A stretch of 64,000 nucleotides of DNA, from contig NZ_CP119107.1 in the NCBI RefSeq assembly GCF_029094525.1, positions 1,364,001-1,428,000 of the forward strand, in the 5' to 3' direction. Within the stretch, counting starts at the first letter, position 1, and every line of letters begins with the position of its first letter. Shown in pieces: positions 63,500-64,000 of the stretch. A program made the position numbers and the translations under genes. Under the pieces are notes generated by a model that saw nothing but the letters and a program-made list of their open reading frames with translations, was not told the DNA's origin and did no database searches. This stretch comes from Pullulanibacillus sp. KACC 23026. Lineage in GTDB: Bacteria; Bacillota; Bacilli; Bacillales; Sporolactobacillaceae.

Positions 63500-63979
63500 A
63501 TGTCAGATATTAAATTAAATGTTTTGTTCAAGAAAATGCAAAAGGACGACAAAAAAGAGGTTTTAATGTTCCATATTTTAAGCGATGAGCTTCCACATGC
63601 TGATGAATTGTTGCAAATGCCTGGTACTATTACGGTTTTAAAAATTGAGGATAGCGAAACTGAAGAATTTGGCGCTGAGTTTGTATCCATTCAACGCGAC
63701 AATAAGAAAACAGTTTTAAAGTTTAATATAAATCGGTCTGATGACAAGGTTAATAAGCTTTATCCGTTTGCCGGAAGTAACGTAAATCTTAGTCTCAAGC
63801 CGTCTCAAATGACTATCGATGAATTTTATGAAGAAGGTCATGAAGGGATTGCATACAATGTCGGTTCTGATGGAACGGTCCATTTAGATCCTAACCAGCT
63901 TTCTTTTGATGATGAAGTTGAGCCACCTGAGGAAGATGAGTTTGTGGAAGAAGAAACAAAGCTTCAGAGGGTCAAATAA
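63500..63979 (+). CDS. Hypothetical acidic phage protein
   Basis: The 159-residue protein starts MSDIKLNVLFKKMQKDDKKEV and becomes very acidic at the C-terminus (VEPPEEDEFVEEE). It looks beta-rich in the middle. AAAAGGAGCC precedes the ATG. No family recognised; the early operon continues past the end of the window. Confidence 0.5.
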   Translation: MSDIKLNVLFKKMQKDDKKEVLMFHILSDELPHADELLQMPGTITVLKIEDSETEEFGAEFVSIQRDNKKTVLKFNINRSDDKVNKLYPFAGSNVNLSLKPSQMTIDEFYEEGHEGIAYNVGSDGTVHLDPNQLSFDDEVEPPEEDEFVEEETKLQRVK

Positions 63980-64000
63980 TTAATTTGCAAAAGTAAAAGT

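Overview
The window is a chromosomal segment of an endospore-forming Bacillales bacterium, followed by the left part of an integrated prophage. Gene order from 1 to 45553 closely follows the Bacillus subtilis dnaB-dnaI-ytxC-thrS-infC ... uvrC-lysC-sdhCAB-gerE-racE-gerM-rph-rdgB-ysnB region. Spore genes (ytxC, sspI, gerE with a sigma-K-type promoter, gerM) show that it is a spore former. The genus cannot be fixed from the sequence.

Layout. 1-2760: end of dnaB, then dnaI (helicase loading) and ytxC. 2761-6800: T-box-controlled thrS and the infC-rpmI-rplT operon with an L20-type leader and a rare ATT start for infC. 6800-10260: a 40-bp tandem repeat, a DUF1294 protein, an all-alpha dUTPase-like protein, an M42 peptidase, sspI and a TrmH-type RNA methyltransferase. 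10261-14220: T-box-controlled pheST. 14225-16450: an accessory patch of hairpin repeats and three small membrane proteins. 16668-18538: divergent nsrR/hmp with a palindromic NsrR-like operator (nitric oxide defence). 18674-25380: rnhC, cvpA-like gene, polX, mutS2 and yshE; zapA is missing from its usual place. 25474-30794: fatty-acid degradation (lcfA, fadR with its operator, enoyl-CoA hydratase, etfBA). 30906-36241: trxA, a 52-bp minisatellite, uvrC, lysine-riboswitch lysC with a conserved internal start, and yslB. 36724-39981: sdhCAB. 40351-45584: gerE, marR-type gene, racE, gerM, rph, rdgB and ysnB. 45597-48711: a LacI-type regulator and a lone family-5 solute-binding lipoprotein, with palindromic operators before both.

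48815-49968 is the most unusual part. A tRNA operon holds tRNA-Gly(CCC) and tRNA-Arg(TCT), separated by six exact-length 143-bp tandem units. Each unit begins with the first 27 nt of the tRNA-Arg gene and continues with a structured 116-nt spacer.

49984-64000 is the left arm of a temperate siphophage-like prophage beside tRNA-Arg. It carries a leftward integrase-ImmA-like-repressor block, an operator/promoter region, and a rightward early operon. The early operon has many small proteins, a Gam-like protein, a solitary cytosine-5 DNA methyltransferase, an ERF annealing protein, a DUF669 protein with an SSB-like acidic tail, an HNH homing endonuclease, a primase-helicase, an iteron cluster that looks like the replication origin, YopX and an ERCC4-type nuclease. 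The right end of the prophage lies outside the window.
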